Positions 1 to 5,978 of a DNA stretch of 17,877 nt are shown piece after piece. Made by a program: the position numbers and the translations under genes. How positions within the stretch are numbered: the first letter of the stretch is position 1; each line of letters starts with the position of its first letter. The stretch comes from Deltaproteobacteria bacterium. GTDB lineage: Bacteria > Desulfobacterota > JADFXK01. The DNA is taken from positions 1 through 17,877 of the forward strand of contig JADFYC010000026.1 in the NCBI GenBank assembly GCA_015233295.1, read 5' to 3'. The notes below the pieces were generated by a model. It saw only the letters and a program-made list of their open reading frames with translations, did no database searches and had not been told where the DNA came from.

Positions 1-1700
1 AGCCCTTCAATGGCCGTGTTGATGTCCGTCGTAGTCGCCTCATCTACTTTACCTTCCATCTCTTTAAGAGATTTCTCGGTGGCATAGATTAAGGTGTCGG
101 CTGAATTCCGGACCTCGACCAGCTCTTTTTTCTTTTTGTCCTCTTCGGCGTGTAGCTCTGCGTCCTTGATGGCGCGCTTGATTTCATCTTCGCTTAGGCC
201 GCTAGAAGCGGTGATTTTGATTGATTGCTCTTTGCCGGTCCCCAGGTCTTTGGCCGAGACATGGACGATACCATTGGCGTCGATATCGAAAGTGACCTCA
301 ACTTGAGGCACTCCCCGAGGCGCCGGTGGAATCCCGACCAGATCAAACTTGCCCAGGGTTTTATTGTACGTAGCCATTTCCCGCTCACCTTGCAGGACAT
401 GGATGGACACGGCCGGCTGACTGTCCGCCGCGGTAGAGAATATCTGGCTCTTTTTGGTCGGGATGGTGGTATTTTTTTCAATCAGTTTGGTGAAAACCCC
501 ACCCAACGTCTCAATCCCTAGGGACAAAGGCGTTACGTCTAAGAGCAGCACGTCTTTAACGTCACCCTTCAATACCCCGGCTTGAATAGCCGCCCCAATG
601 GCCACTACTTCGTCGGGATTAACTCCTTTGTGAGGCTCTTTCCGGAATAGTTCCTTGACCATTTGCTGGACTTTGGGCATCCGGGTCATGCCGCCGACCA
701 GGATGACTTCATCAATATCCTCCGGAGTGAGGCCGGCATCCTTCATAGCCATCTGGCAAGGCGGCAATATTTTTTCAATCAGGTCATCCACCAGCGACTC
801 TAATTTGGCCCGGCTCAACTTAAGATTGAGATGCTTGGGGCCAGTGGCGTCGGCAGTGATAAAAGGTAGGTTGATGTCTGTTTCCATAGAGGAGGACAGT
901 TCCATCTTAGCCTTTTCGGCCGCCTCTTTAAGTCTCTGGAGCGCCATCTTGTCATTCCGCAGATCAATACCTTGATCCTTCCGGAATTCATCTGCCAGGA
1001 AATCGATCACCCGTTGATCAAAATCCTCGCCGCCCAGATGGGTGTCGCCGTTGGTGGATTTGACCTCGAAAACGCCGTCCCCCAACTCCAGAATGGAGAT
1101 GTCGAACGTGCCGCCGCCCAGATCGAAGACGGCAATTTTTTCATCTTTTTTCTTGTCCAGCCCATAGGCTAACGACGCCGCGGTAGGTTCGTTGATAATC
1201 CGTAAGACATTCAGCCCGGCGATGCGGCCGGCGTCTTTAGTGGCTTGACGCTGACTGTCGTTAAAGTAGGCCGGAACAGTGATCACCGCGTCGGTGACTT
1301 TTTCGCCCAAGTAGTCTTCTGCCGTCTGCTTCATCTTTTGCAGAACGATAGCCGAGATCTCGGACGGGCTGTAGGCTTTGTCTTTGATTTTGATGCAGGC
1401 ATCGGCGTTCGGGCCGGATACGATTTTAAAAGGACAAATTTTGACATCTCGCTGAACCTCGGCGGTCTCAAATTTTCGTCCTATCAATCTCTTAACCGCG
1501 TACACCGTGTTTTCCGGGTTGGTGATCGCCTGCCTCTTGGCAATCTGACCGACCAACCGTTCGCCGCTATCAGTGAATGCAACCATCGACGGGGTAGTTC
1601 GGACGCCTTCGGCGTTTTGTAATACCTTGGGTTCGCCTCCCTCCATGATGGCTACACATGAGTTGGTGGTTCCAAGATCGATTCCAATAATTTTGCTCAT
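1..1700 (-). CDS. dnaK: Chaperone protein DnaK (Hsp70), 3' end outside the window
   Basis: This is the ATP-dependent Hsp70 chaperone of the cytoplasm, which binds unfolded peptides and cycles with DnaJ and GrpE. I translated it from the minus strand. The frame stays open from the ATG at 1700 to the window edge, giving 566 codons of a family usually about 640 long. Seen in sequence: the N-terminal phosphate-1 loop IGIDLGTTNS, the NDSQRQATKDAGRIAGL block, NEPTAASLAYG, the phosphate-2 motif FDLGGGTFD, and VGGMTRMPKVQ near the end of the ATPase domain. These are followed by the linker DVLLLDVTPLSLGIETLGG, the substrate-binding beta domain and the start of the helical lid. A GAGGAGG ribosome site lies about 8 bases before the ATG. 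It sits 245 bases downstream of grpE on the same strand and is probably co-transcribed. No frameshift was found where I checked. dnaJ, if adjacent, lies beyond position 1. Confidence 0.98.
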   Translation of the reverse strand, partial: MSKIIGIDLGTTNSCVAIMEGGEPKVLQNAEGVRTTPSMVAFTDSGERLVGQIAKRQAITNPENTVYAVKRLIGRKFETAEVQRDVKICPFKIVSGPNADACIKIKDKAYSPSEISAIVLQKMKQTAEDYLGEKVTDAVITVPAYFNDSQRQATKDAGRIAGLNVLRIINEPTAASLAYGLDKKKDEKIAVFDLGGGTFDISILELGDGVFEVKSTNGDTHLGGEDFDQRVIDFLADEFRKDQGIDLRNDKMALQRLKEAAEKAKMELSSSMETDINLPFITADATGPKHLNLKLSRAKLESLVDDLIEKILPPCQMAMKDAGLTPEDIDEVILVGGMTRMPKVQQMVKELFRKEPHKGVNPDEVVAIGAAIQAGVLKGDVKDVLLLDVTPLSLGIETLGGVFTKLIEKNTTIPTKKSQIFSTAADSQPAVSIHVLQGEREMATYNKTLGKFDLVGIPPAPRGVPQVEVTFDIDANGIVHVSAKDLGTGKEQSIKITASSGLSEDEIKRAIKDAELHAEEDKKKKELVEVRNSADTLIYATEKSLKEMEGKVDEATTTDINTAIEG

Positions 1701-1798
1701 CCCATTATCCTCCTCACCTGAAGATTTCTGTGTTCATTTGAAATGTTATTTATATTATCAACCGCCATGATGATTGTGTCTCGGGTCCGAGTCGATGC

Positions 1799-1930
1799 TC
1801 AGTCGTCGATTGCATATTTCATTTTCCCCCAGGCTTCGTCCGGCCCCTGACGGTCAATCTCGGCGCGATAAAGTCATCCAGATTCTTGATGCGTTACCAA
1901 TAGATAGTTCTTGGGTTTATTGTTTAAGAT
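1799..1930 (-). pseudogene. Decayed small reading frame between grpE and dnaK
   Basis: Directly after grpE, in the same frame, the minus strand reads VILNNKPKNYLLVTHQESG, then a TGA stop (1874-1876), then LYRAEIDRQGPDEAWGKMK and YAIDD to a second TGA at 1799-1801. The composition is protein-like, with mixed charged and hydrophobic residues and a tidy C-terminus. However, there is no ATG, GTG or useful TTG start, and the frame is broken by the TGA. The best reading is a remnant of a small protein of about 45 residues, or a gene with a rare start codon and a sequence error. I do not recognise a family. A selenocysteine TGA is possible in principle, but I see no convincing SECIS hairpin after it. 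Random open sequence of this length cannot be excluded. Confidence 0.3.
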
Positions 1931-1945
1931 GACCAGTCCCTCAGA

Positions 1946-2560
1946 TCAGTTTATCGGAATCCGTTTAGACACGACGACCTTAGAGGGGCGGATCAGTCGG
2001 TCGTGCAGGAGGTAGCCTCTTTCGTATTCTTTGACCACCGTATTGTCCTCTTGCGTGTTATTCATCTCTTGCGCAATGGCCTCATGGAACTGGGGATCAA
2101 ACTTCTCCCCGACTGCAGAAATCGACTTTACCCCAAATTTCTCAAGCAATCCGTTGAGTTCGTTTAGAGTTAAGACTATTCCGGCCATCAAATTCTCCGG
2201 CACTCCGTCATTCCCGGCATGATCGACAGCCCGTTCCAAGTTGTCTACGATTGGTAGAAGTTTTTTGATAATCTCGCCATTCGCGAATTTGATATTTTCA
2301 ACTTTGTCCCGCTCTGATCTTCTTCTAAAGTTTTCAAATTCGGCCGATACCCGTAAAAAACGGTCATAATTAGATTTCGCCTCTTCCTCTTTGACGGCCA
2401 GTTGCGTGGCCAAGTCAACCTCATCCTCCCCGGAGGGTGGTTCCGGCATAGCGGGTTCTTCGGGCACAGCCTTTTCTTTTAGTGCGACTTCGGTTCGCTC
2501 CGCTTTCTTGAAGGAAAGTTCAACTTTATCTTCTACATCTAGTAAGTCTTTCTTCGCCAT
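1946..2560 (-). CDS. grpE: Nucleotide exchange factor GrpE
   Basis: GrpE is the dimeric co-chaperone that releases ADP from DnaK and helps reset the folding cycle. The 204-residue protein has the usual plan. An acidic, low-complexity N-terminus (residues 1 to about 55) is followed by a long coiled-coil helix with the conserved RFLRVSAEFENFRRRSERDK and NGEIIKKLLPIVDNLERA. The C-terminal beta domain carries GVKSISAVGEKFDPQFHEAI and ends RGYLLHDRLIRPSKVVVSK, the family signature. Length is typical (about 180-210). An AAGG ribosome site lies about 8 bases before the ATG. It precedes dnaK on the same strand. hrcA, often found just upstream in related bacteria, is not present here. Confidence 0.97.
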   Translation of the reverse strand: MAKKDLLDVEDKVELSFKKAERTEVALKEKAVPEEPAMPEPPSGEDEVDLATQLAVKEEEAKSNYDRFLRVSAEFENFRRRSERDKVENIKFANGEIIKKLLPIVDNLERAVDHAGNDGVPENLMAGIVLTLNELNGLLEKFGVKSISAVGEKFDPQFHEAIAQEMNNTQEDNTVVKEYERGYLLHDRLIRPSKVVVSKRIPIN

Positions 2561-2651
2561 ATCTCATACCTTTTCAGGGTCGCCAGACTTGCCCGACCTC
2601 TGATAATCAACTGGGTTAGTAGTCTGAAAAGTAATTTAACTTATGAAGCTT

Positions 2652-2715
2652 ATATAACCTTCGTTATATGCAGAATTTTTGAACATAAATTAAGCATAGA
2701 ACGGCTGTTTGTCAA
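2652..2715 (-). promoter_or_regulatory. Candidate grpE-dnaK promoter and operator-like palindrome
   Basis: On the minus strand a perfect -35 box TTGACA (2710-2715) is followed after 17 bases by a weak -10 TAATTT (2687-2692). About 10 bases downstream of the predicted transcript start lies a perfect 7-base inverted repeat, ATATAAC-CTTC-GTTATAT (2652-2669). No CIRCE element (TTAGCACTC repeat) and no clear sigma-32 -10 (CCCCAT-type) was found, so heat-shock control, if present, uses another signal. The palindrome position would suit a repressor operator. That role is an inference. Confidence 0.45.
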
Positions 2716-2837
2716 GGGGATAAGCCGGATTTATATAGCTCTTGGGTCGGCCGGGAATTGAGCCATGGTCAAGACTATACGTGACACGGTTATAATTTAC
2801 GCCCCGAGAGCCCTTGTTGCCGGTTGCTTCTTACTGA

Positions 2838-3059
2838 TTATTTGTTGAAGACAACCAGCAACCATGCCACTTTTTGCACAATTCGACCGCCGCTCAGTGA
2901 AAAAGCATTGTTATTCTGGCCCTGAGTGTGATATTTTCGGTAATATAGTCCAGCATAAAGCCGGTTTCGATAAACCCAAGTGCTGATCCCGTCTTTTTCT
3001 GTAAGGAACGGGTCGGCACTCTTAGTCTCGAATCCGGCAGTGAACATTAGCCAAGACAA
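2838..3059 (-). CDS. Doubtful small ORF with TTG start, unrecognised
   Basis: This 73-codon frame on the minus strand begins with TTG and has no ribosome site. It encodes an aromatic-rich stretch, including WVYRNRLYAGLYYRKYH, which reads more like protein than noise. There is no signal peptide and no family I recognise. It could be a real small gene, the tail of a decayed gene whose upstream part is lost, or chance. An alternative ATG at the fifth codon also lacks a ribosome site. Confidence 0.2.
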   Translation of the reverse strand: MSWLMFTAGFETKSADPFLTEKDGISTWVYRNRLYAGLYYRKYHTQGQNNNAFSLSGGRIVQKVAWLLVVFNK

Positions 3060-3128
3060 CAGCCGAGATAAAGTTGGTCATTTGCCCGGACCTCAGCCGC
3101 TTACGACCTCAGAGCAGTGAGGATTAGT

Positions 3129-3194
3129 CCGGCTAACCTGGAGCCGGTAAGACCGCTGACTAGCCGACACCAGCCGGCTACATGCGTCGGCTGG
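3129..3194 (+). repeat. GC-rich inverted repeats before the receiver gene
   Basis: CCGGCT (3129-3134) pairs with AGCCGG (3142-3147). AGCCGAC (3162-3168) pairs with GTCGGCT (3186-3192), and that stem extends to 9 pairs if one G-U pair is allowed (3160-3194). The palindrome AGCCGGCT (3172-3179) sits in the loop. Together they can form stacked stem-loops in the leader of the receiver gene, ending about 48 bases before its start codon. It does not match a riboswitch consensus that I know. Confidence 0.4.
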
Positions 3195-3241
3195 ATTCAG
3201 GCCGATCCACGGCAGTGTGGAAAAGTAACGAGGAAGGGCAC

Positions 3242-3637
3242 ATGGAGAATAGTGTAGAGACGGTTCTACTGGTTGACGATGAAGAACTACTTCTTGAAAT
3301 CGGTCAAGATATGCTGGATTCGTGCGGGTACAAGGTGATCGTTGCGGCTAGCGGCGAAGAAGCCCTGGATATTTACCGTAGTGAAAAGGATAACGTTAGG
3401 GTAGTCATTTTAGATCTAAACATGCCCGGCATCGGCGGAATTGCTTGCTTACAGCAGTTGCTTAGTCTCAGGCCGGACGTAAAGGTTATTATTTCGAGTG
3501 GTTATACCACACCTGACATATTGGAGGAGGTCAAAAATGCGGGCGCCGCGGGATTCGTCGGAAAGCCTTATCAGTTAGATGAAATGATTGAAAAAATTTG
3601 TGATATTTTAGGCAAACAGGGACCTCCTCCAGTATAA
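3242..3637 (+). CDS. Stand-alone response regulator receiver protein
   Basis: This is a single CheY-like receiver domain of 131 residues with no output domain. It is expected to accept a phosphoryl group from a histidine kinase and act by protein contact or in a phosphorelay. Visible active-site residues are the acidic pair D12-D13 (VLLVDDEE), phospho-acceptor D58 (VILDLNMPG), S85/S86 in VIISSGY and K108 in VGKPY. The style of the C-terminal half (SSGYTTPDIL, GAAGFVGKPY) resembles receivers fused to hybrid kinases in Deltaproteobacteria. I chose the ATG at 3242 because GAGGAAGG lies just before it. An upstream in-frame ATG at 3182 would add 20 residues, but it falls in the stem-loop region and has no ribosome site. 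No kinase is adjacent, and the broken kinase at 15157 is far away. Confidence 0.92.
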   Translation: MENSVETVLLVDDEELLLEIGQDMLDSCGYKVIVAASGEEALDIYRSEKDNVRVVILDLNMPGIGGIACLQQLLSLRPDVKVIISSGYTTPDILEEVKNAGAAGFVGKPYQLDEMIEKICDILGKQGPPPV

Positions 3638-3673
3638 TGGTAGGGGCGGAAAGAAGGCCTATCCGGCATCCTC

Positions 3674-3706
3674 AGCCGCCCGACGGTTTCGCCTGACCAG
3701 GCGGCT
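3674..3706 (+). terminator. Possible terminator-like hairpin between convergent genes
   Basis: AGCCGCC (3674-3680) and GGCGGCT (3700-3706) form a perfect 7-base stem with a 19-base loop, just after the receiver gene and opposite the end of greA. No T-run follows on either strand, so it is not a classic intrinsic terminator. A transcript-end or RNA-stability role is only suggested by position. Confidence 0.3.
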
Positions 3707-3811
3707 AATCCAGGCCAACATGTTATACATTATATATGATAGATCACTAGGGACCAAGGCAAAGAATAAAAACCAAGAAGCAAAAATGATTCTTTCCAGC
3801 CTGGCTGACTG

Positions 3812-4279
3812 CTATTCAAGACCCACGATCTCAAACTCCTGCAACCCACCCGGCGTCTTTACCTTTATTTCATCACCCACTTCTCGCCCAATGAGGGAAC
3901 GGCCAATAGGGGAAGATATGGAGAGACGCCCTTCCTCGGGTGCTGATTCATAAGGGCCGACCAGTTTATATCGTTTTTGTTCGTTCGTCCGAAGATTTTC
4001 CACCGTCACGAAGCATCCGAAAATAGCCCGGTCAGATGGGCCGGAATTTGGTTCAATGATTTCCGAATAAGATATTCTTGTCTCTAATTCCGCGATCTTC
4101 CCCTCGATAAAGGACTGCCGCTCTTTGGCTGCTTCATACTCGGCATTTTCTGAAATGTCGCCATGAGCGCGCGCCTCACTGATGGCTATGATATTGTTGG
4201 GGCGTTCAAACTTGGTTAATCGGGTGAGTTCTTCTTGTAGCTTGATGTAACCCTCACGGGTTATAGGGACCCTTTCCAT
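3812..4279 (-). CDS. greA: Transcription elongation factor GreA
   Basis: GreA rescues backtracked RNA polymerase by stimulating cleavage of the nascent RNA. At 155 residues it has the usual length. The N-terminal coiled-coil (residues 1 to about 75) contains the tip motif EARAHGDISENAEYEAAKER with the conserved acidic residues that enter the polymerase channel. The C-terminal FKBP-like domain carries VTVENLRTNEQKRYKLVG, ISSPIGRSLIGREVGDE and a final VKTPGGLQEFEIVGLE. The start at 4279 is preceded by GAGGAGG on the minus strand, with the spacing slightly long (about 13). The stop is TAG, showing amber is a normal terminator here. The gene has a leader of about 260 bases with a strong hairpin. 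Confidence 0.97.
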   Translation of the reverse strand: MERVPITREGYIKLQEELTRLTKFERPNNIIAISEARAHGDISENAEYEAAKERQSFIEGKIAELETRISYSEIIEPNSGPSDRAIFGCFVTVENLRTNEQKRYKLVGPYESAPEEGRLSISSPIGRSLIGREVGDEIKVKTPGGLQEFEIVGLE

Positions 4280-4390
4280 AGTTTTACCTTATTCCTCCTC
4301 AGAGTCAGGGGTGATAGATGCTGCCATTTGTCGTTTTGACTACTGCTTAACTACTGCCGGCCTGGAGCCGTCGATTCCCGAGGGCTACTT

Positions 4391-4442
4391 TAGAAAATAT
4401 AATGACCGGACCATGGTGTGCGGGGCAGACCGGTCCGGTCAT
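4391..4442 (-). terminator. Candidate attenuator hairpin in the greA leader
   Basis: Read on the minus strand, ATGACCGGACC (4442-4432) pairs perfectly over 11 bases with GGTCCGGTCAT (4412-4402) across a 19-base loop. The T-rich tract TATATTTTCTA (4401-4391) follows directly. This has the form of an intrinsic terminator but lies upstream of greA, not after a gene. No minus-strand gene precedes it in the 1.5 kb beyond, so it would act on transcripts from the greA leader promoter. Confidence 0.6.
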
Positions 4443-4545
4443 AAAGAGTTTCTTTGGCTATGATTAATGATAAAGGTCGGCGATCAACCTGCAGATCGTT
4501 GAAAGCTTACCGCTTACAATTGAAGTACTTGCCGACAGCAGGATT

Positions 4546-4575
4546 ATTATTAAAATACCAACCATGAAAAGTCAA
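4546..4575 (-). promoter_or_regulatory. Candidate distal greA promoter
   Basis: On the minus strand, -35 TTGACT (4570-4575) and -10 AATAAT (4546-4551) are separated by 18 bases, each matching the sigma-70 consensus at five of six positions. The predicted transcript start is near 4539. A transcript ending at the hairpin T-tract would be about 150 nt, and readthrough would give a greA message with a leader of about 260 nt. Confidence 0.5.
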
Positions 4576-4711
4576 GCAAATTGATAACCATCTTGGCTCC
4601 TGAAAGGATTACTAATTGATTTTATAGTTCTATCATCGGCACCAGTGACTACCTCAATGATCAGATCGGGCGCTTGAAGGCTACATTATGCTTTCCCATG
4701 CAAAAAATCAT

Positions 4712-4740
4712 TTTACGTTTTCAAGAAATTACGGTATTAT
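4712..4740 (+). promoter_or_regulatory. Candidate promoter of the DUF3467 gene
   Basis: TTTACG (4712-4717, four of six) and TATTAT (4735-4740, five of six) are separated by exactly 17 bases. The start codon is about 125 bases downstream. Confidence 0.4.
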
Positions 4741-4871
4741 AGATACGGCTATCATCAAATCTCAAATTCTGCCGATTATTGACCGCAGATGTCCTTGAGA
4801 AGACAAGAAAACCGCAGAGGTATGTCGACTTCTGCTGCTTATCCTTATTACCCAACCGGCCAGAGGTTATC

Positions 4872-5213
4872 ATGTCAATAGAAAACAAGATGAATCATCA
4901 ACCGATTATGGTGGAAATCATCCCCAAACACGATCTAAAGCCTACCCGGATATATGCCAATCACTGTGAAATCATGCACAGTCCGTTTGATTTTACCATC
5001 CGGTTTTGCGATGTCCCACCTCTTAACACCTCAGGAATCACGCCTGGGGAGAAGGTGCTCCTGGCCGCCCCCATAGTGGCGGAAATTGCCTTACCCGTGG
5101 CCCTGGTCCCCAGCTTCATCCGGGCATTGGAGGAGAACTACAACCTTTATCGGAAAAGCTCGGAAGAATCCAGCCATGTCATCATGCCGACCAAAGACGA
5201 TAGCTACCATTAA
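4872..5213 (+). CDS. DUF3467-family protein
   Basis: This 113-residue cytoplasmic protein has no signal peptide. The pattern matches the DUF3467 family from memory: an opening strand MVEIIPKHDL, the segment RIYANHCEIMHSPFDFTIRF, a variable stretch (DVPPLNTSGITPGEK), a hydrophobic strand IVAEIALPVALVPSFI and a final helix ALEENYNLYRK. Its biochemical role is unknown. The ATG at 4872 has AGAGG five bases upstream. The in-frame ATG at 4779 would add a 31-residue leader unlike the family and lacks a ribosome site. A second ATG at codon 7 is also possible. It is followed after 150 bases by another plus-strand gene with its own promoter, so it may be monocistronic. Confidence 0.75.
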   Translation: MSIENKMNHQPIMVEIIPKHDLKPTRIYANHCEIMHSPFDFTIRFCDVPPLNTSGITPGEKVLLAAPIVAEIALPVALVPSFIRALEENYNLYRKSSEESSHVIMPTKDDSYH

Positions 5214-5259
5214 CCATGGGCAGATTTGAAGCGCCGCAAGAAAATGGAATAATGAGTGA

Positions 5260-5287
5260 TTGACTGATCAGTCCCAGAGGCTATAAT
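5260..5287 (+). promoter_or_regulatory. Strong candidate promoter of the secreted-protein gene
   Basis: TTGACT (5260-5265, five of six) and a perfect TATAAT (5282-5287) are spaced by 16 bases. This is the best sigma-70-like match in the window. The predicted start of transcription lies near 5294, about 70 bases before the ATG. Confidence 0.6.
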
Positions 5288-5364
5288 CACTTTGTGTTCA
5301 AAGGGAAGCAGACGGCAAAACAGCGCGGCCTGTAAAACCGCAATCTCAACGGAGGGACAACCAT

Positions 5365-5829
5365 ATGAAGCGATTGGTAATCGTTCTGGGCTGGCTGGGA
5401 CTGGTGATGGCCTTTACCTCGGCTTCGGCCGAGTATCGTGGCCCCGTGATGACCATGTCCGACTATGAGCGCTGGCGCGATTATTGGGGCCGGGACATGT
5501 ACATGAATTATAAGGAACACCAGAGGTATAATACGGAACATAAAGAATCCGGATACATCATGACTCAGCAGGAGTACGTCAACTGGTCCAATCAGAACCC
5601 TGGTGTTCGGATGAGTTACCGGGATTACCTGCTGTATAACTTGAACATGGTGCTCATGGAAAAGTCTCCGTGGTTAGTTATGTCCCAAAGAGATACCAAG
5701 AAGGTCGTTGATTTCTTGGCCAAACATCCTGATTTTACCCGCATGGTCCTGACCGGTCAGGACCCCATGATCGCTAACCCGAGAGTAGATGAGATATATG
5801 AATATATCAAAAGGTTAAACACTGAATAA
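5365..5829 (+). CDS. Unrecognised secreted protein with repeated M-[ST]-x-x-[DE] motif
   Basis: I do not recognise this 154-residue protein. The first 22 residues are a clear signal peptide: the Lys-Arg start MKRL, a hydrophobic core and a cleavage site TSASA/EY. No lipobox cysteine is seen, so a soluble periplasmic or secreted protein is expected. The mature part is rich in Tyr, Trp, Asp and Met and has no cysteine. A short motif recurs at residues 31-36, 66-71, 83-88 and 106-111 (M, S/T, two variable residues, D/E, usually then aromatic), suggesting repeated helical units. GGAGGG lies about 7 bases before the ATG. An unusually good promoter precedes it, so it may be well expressed. An inverted repeat overlaps its stop codon. 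Confidence 0.85.
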   Translation: MKRLVIVLGWLGLVMAFTSASAEYRGPVMTMSDYERWRDYWGRDMYMNYKEHQRYNTEHKESGYIMTQQEYVNWSNQNPGVRMSYRDYLLYNLNMVLMEKSPWLVMSQRDTKKVVDFLAKHPDFTRMVLTGQDPMIANPRVDEIYEYIKRLNTE

Positions 5830-5866
5830 TCCGCTTTCCGGCGTTACGTCCCGGGTTGCGGATTAT
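5826..5866 (+). terminator. Inverted repeat overlapping the stop codon of the secreted-protein gene
   Basis: ATAATCCGC (5826-5834) and GCGGATTAT (5858-5866) form a perfect 9-base stem with a 23-base loop, and the TAA stop lies in the left arm. No T-run follows. It could be a weak terminator or protect the 3' end of the message. Confidence 0.4.
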
Positions 5867-5978
5867 CAAAATGAAATGAAATCGATGGTCGTCTTCTCCG
5901 AAGGAAACCCCGGACATCTATCAAGTAACGTCTTGGTTGTGATCTCTCAACCAGAGGTCTCTAACCCGCAACATCCGG

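Larger units (their letters stand above)
2561..3241. other. Long spacer between grpE and the receiver gene
   Basis: These 680 bases hold the candidate grpE promoter and palindrome, a plus-strand TATAAT at 2791-2796 without a matching -35 box, one doubtful minus-strand ORF (2838-3059), and a GC-rich stem-forming stretch just before the receiver gene. I see no RNA gene or confident coding region. Confidence 0.5.
4280..4871. other. Divergent spacer between greA and the DUF3467 gene
   Basis: These 590 bases hold the greA leader with its hairpin and promoter (minus strand) and a promoter candidate for the plus-strand gene. A direct repeat of ACTACTGC occurs twice within 4340-4357. No coding region is supported. 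Confidence 0.6.

Noticed and set aside
225..1770. Several plus-strand open frames of 60-125 codons across the first 1.8 kb
   Set aside because: They lie antisense to dnaK, whose protein sequence is unmistakable, and their translations have no family features.
1874..1876. TGA as a selenocysteine codon
   Set aside because: No clear SECIS-like hairpin with a GU-bearing loop follows, and the frame also lacks a start codon, so decay is more likely.
3242..3637. Receiver protein as the partner of the kinase at 15157
   Set aside because: They are 12 kb apart with many unrelated genes between them; nothing in the sequence links them.
5934..5953. TGGTTG/CAACCA hairpin as a terminator of the SPOR gene
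   Set aside because: The stem is only six pairs and no T-run follows on the minus strand.
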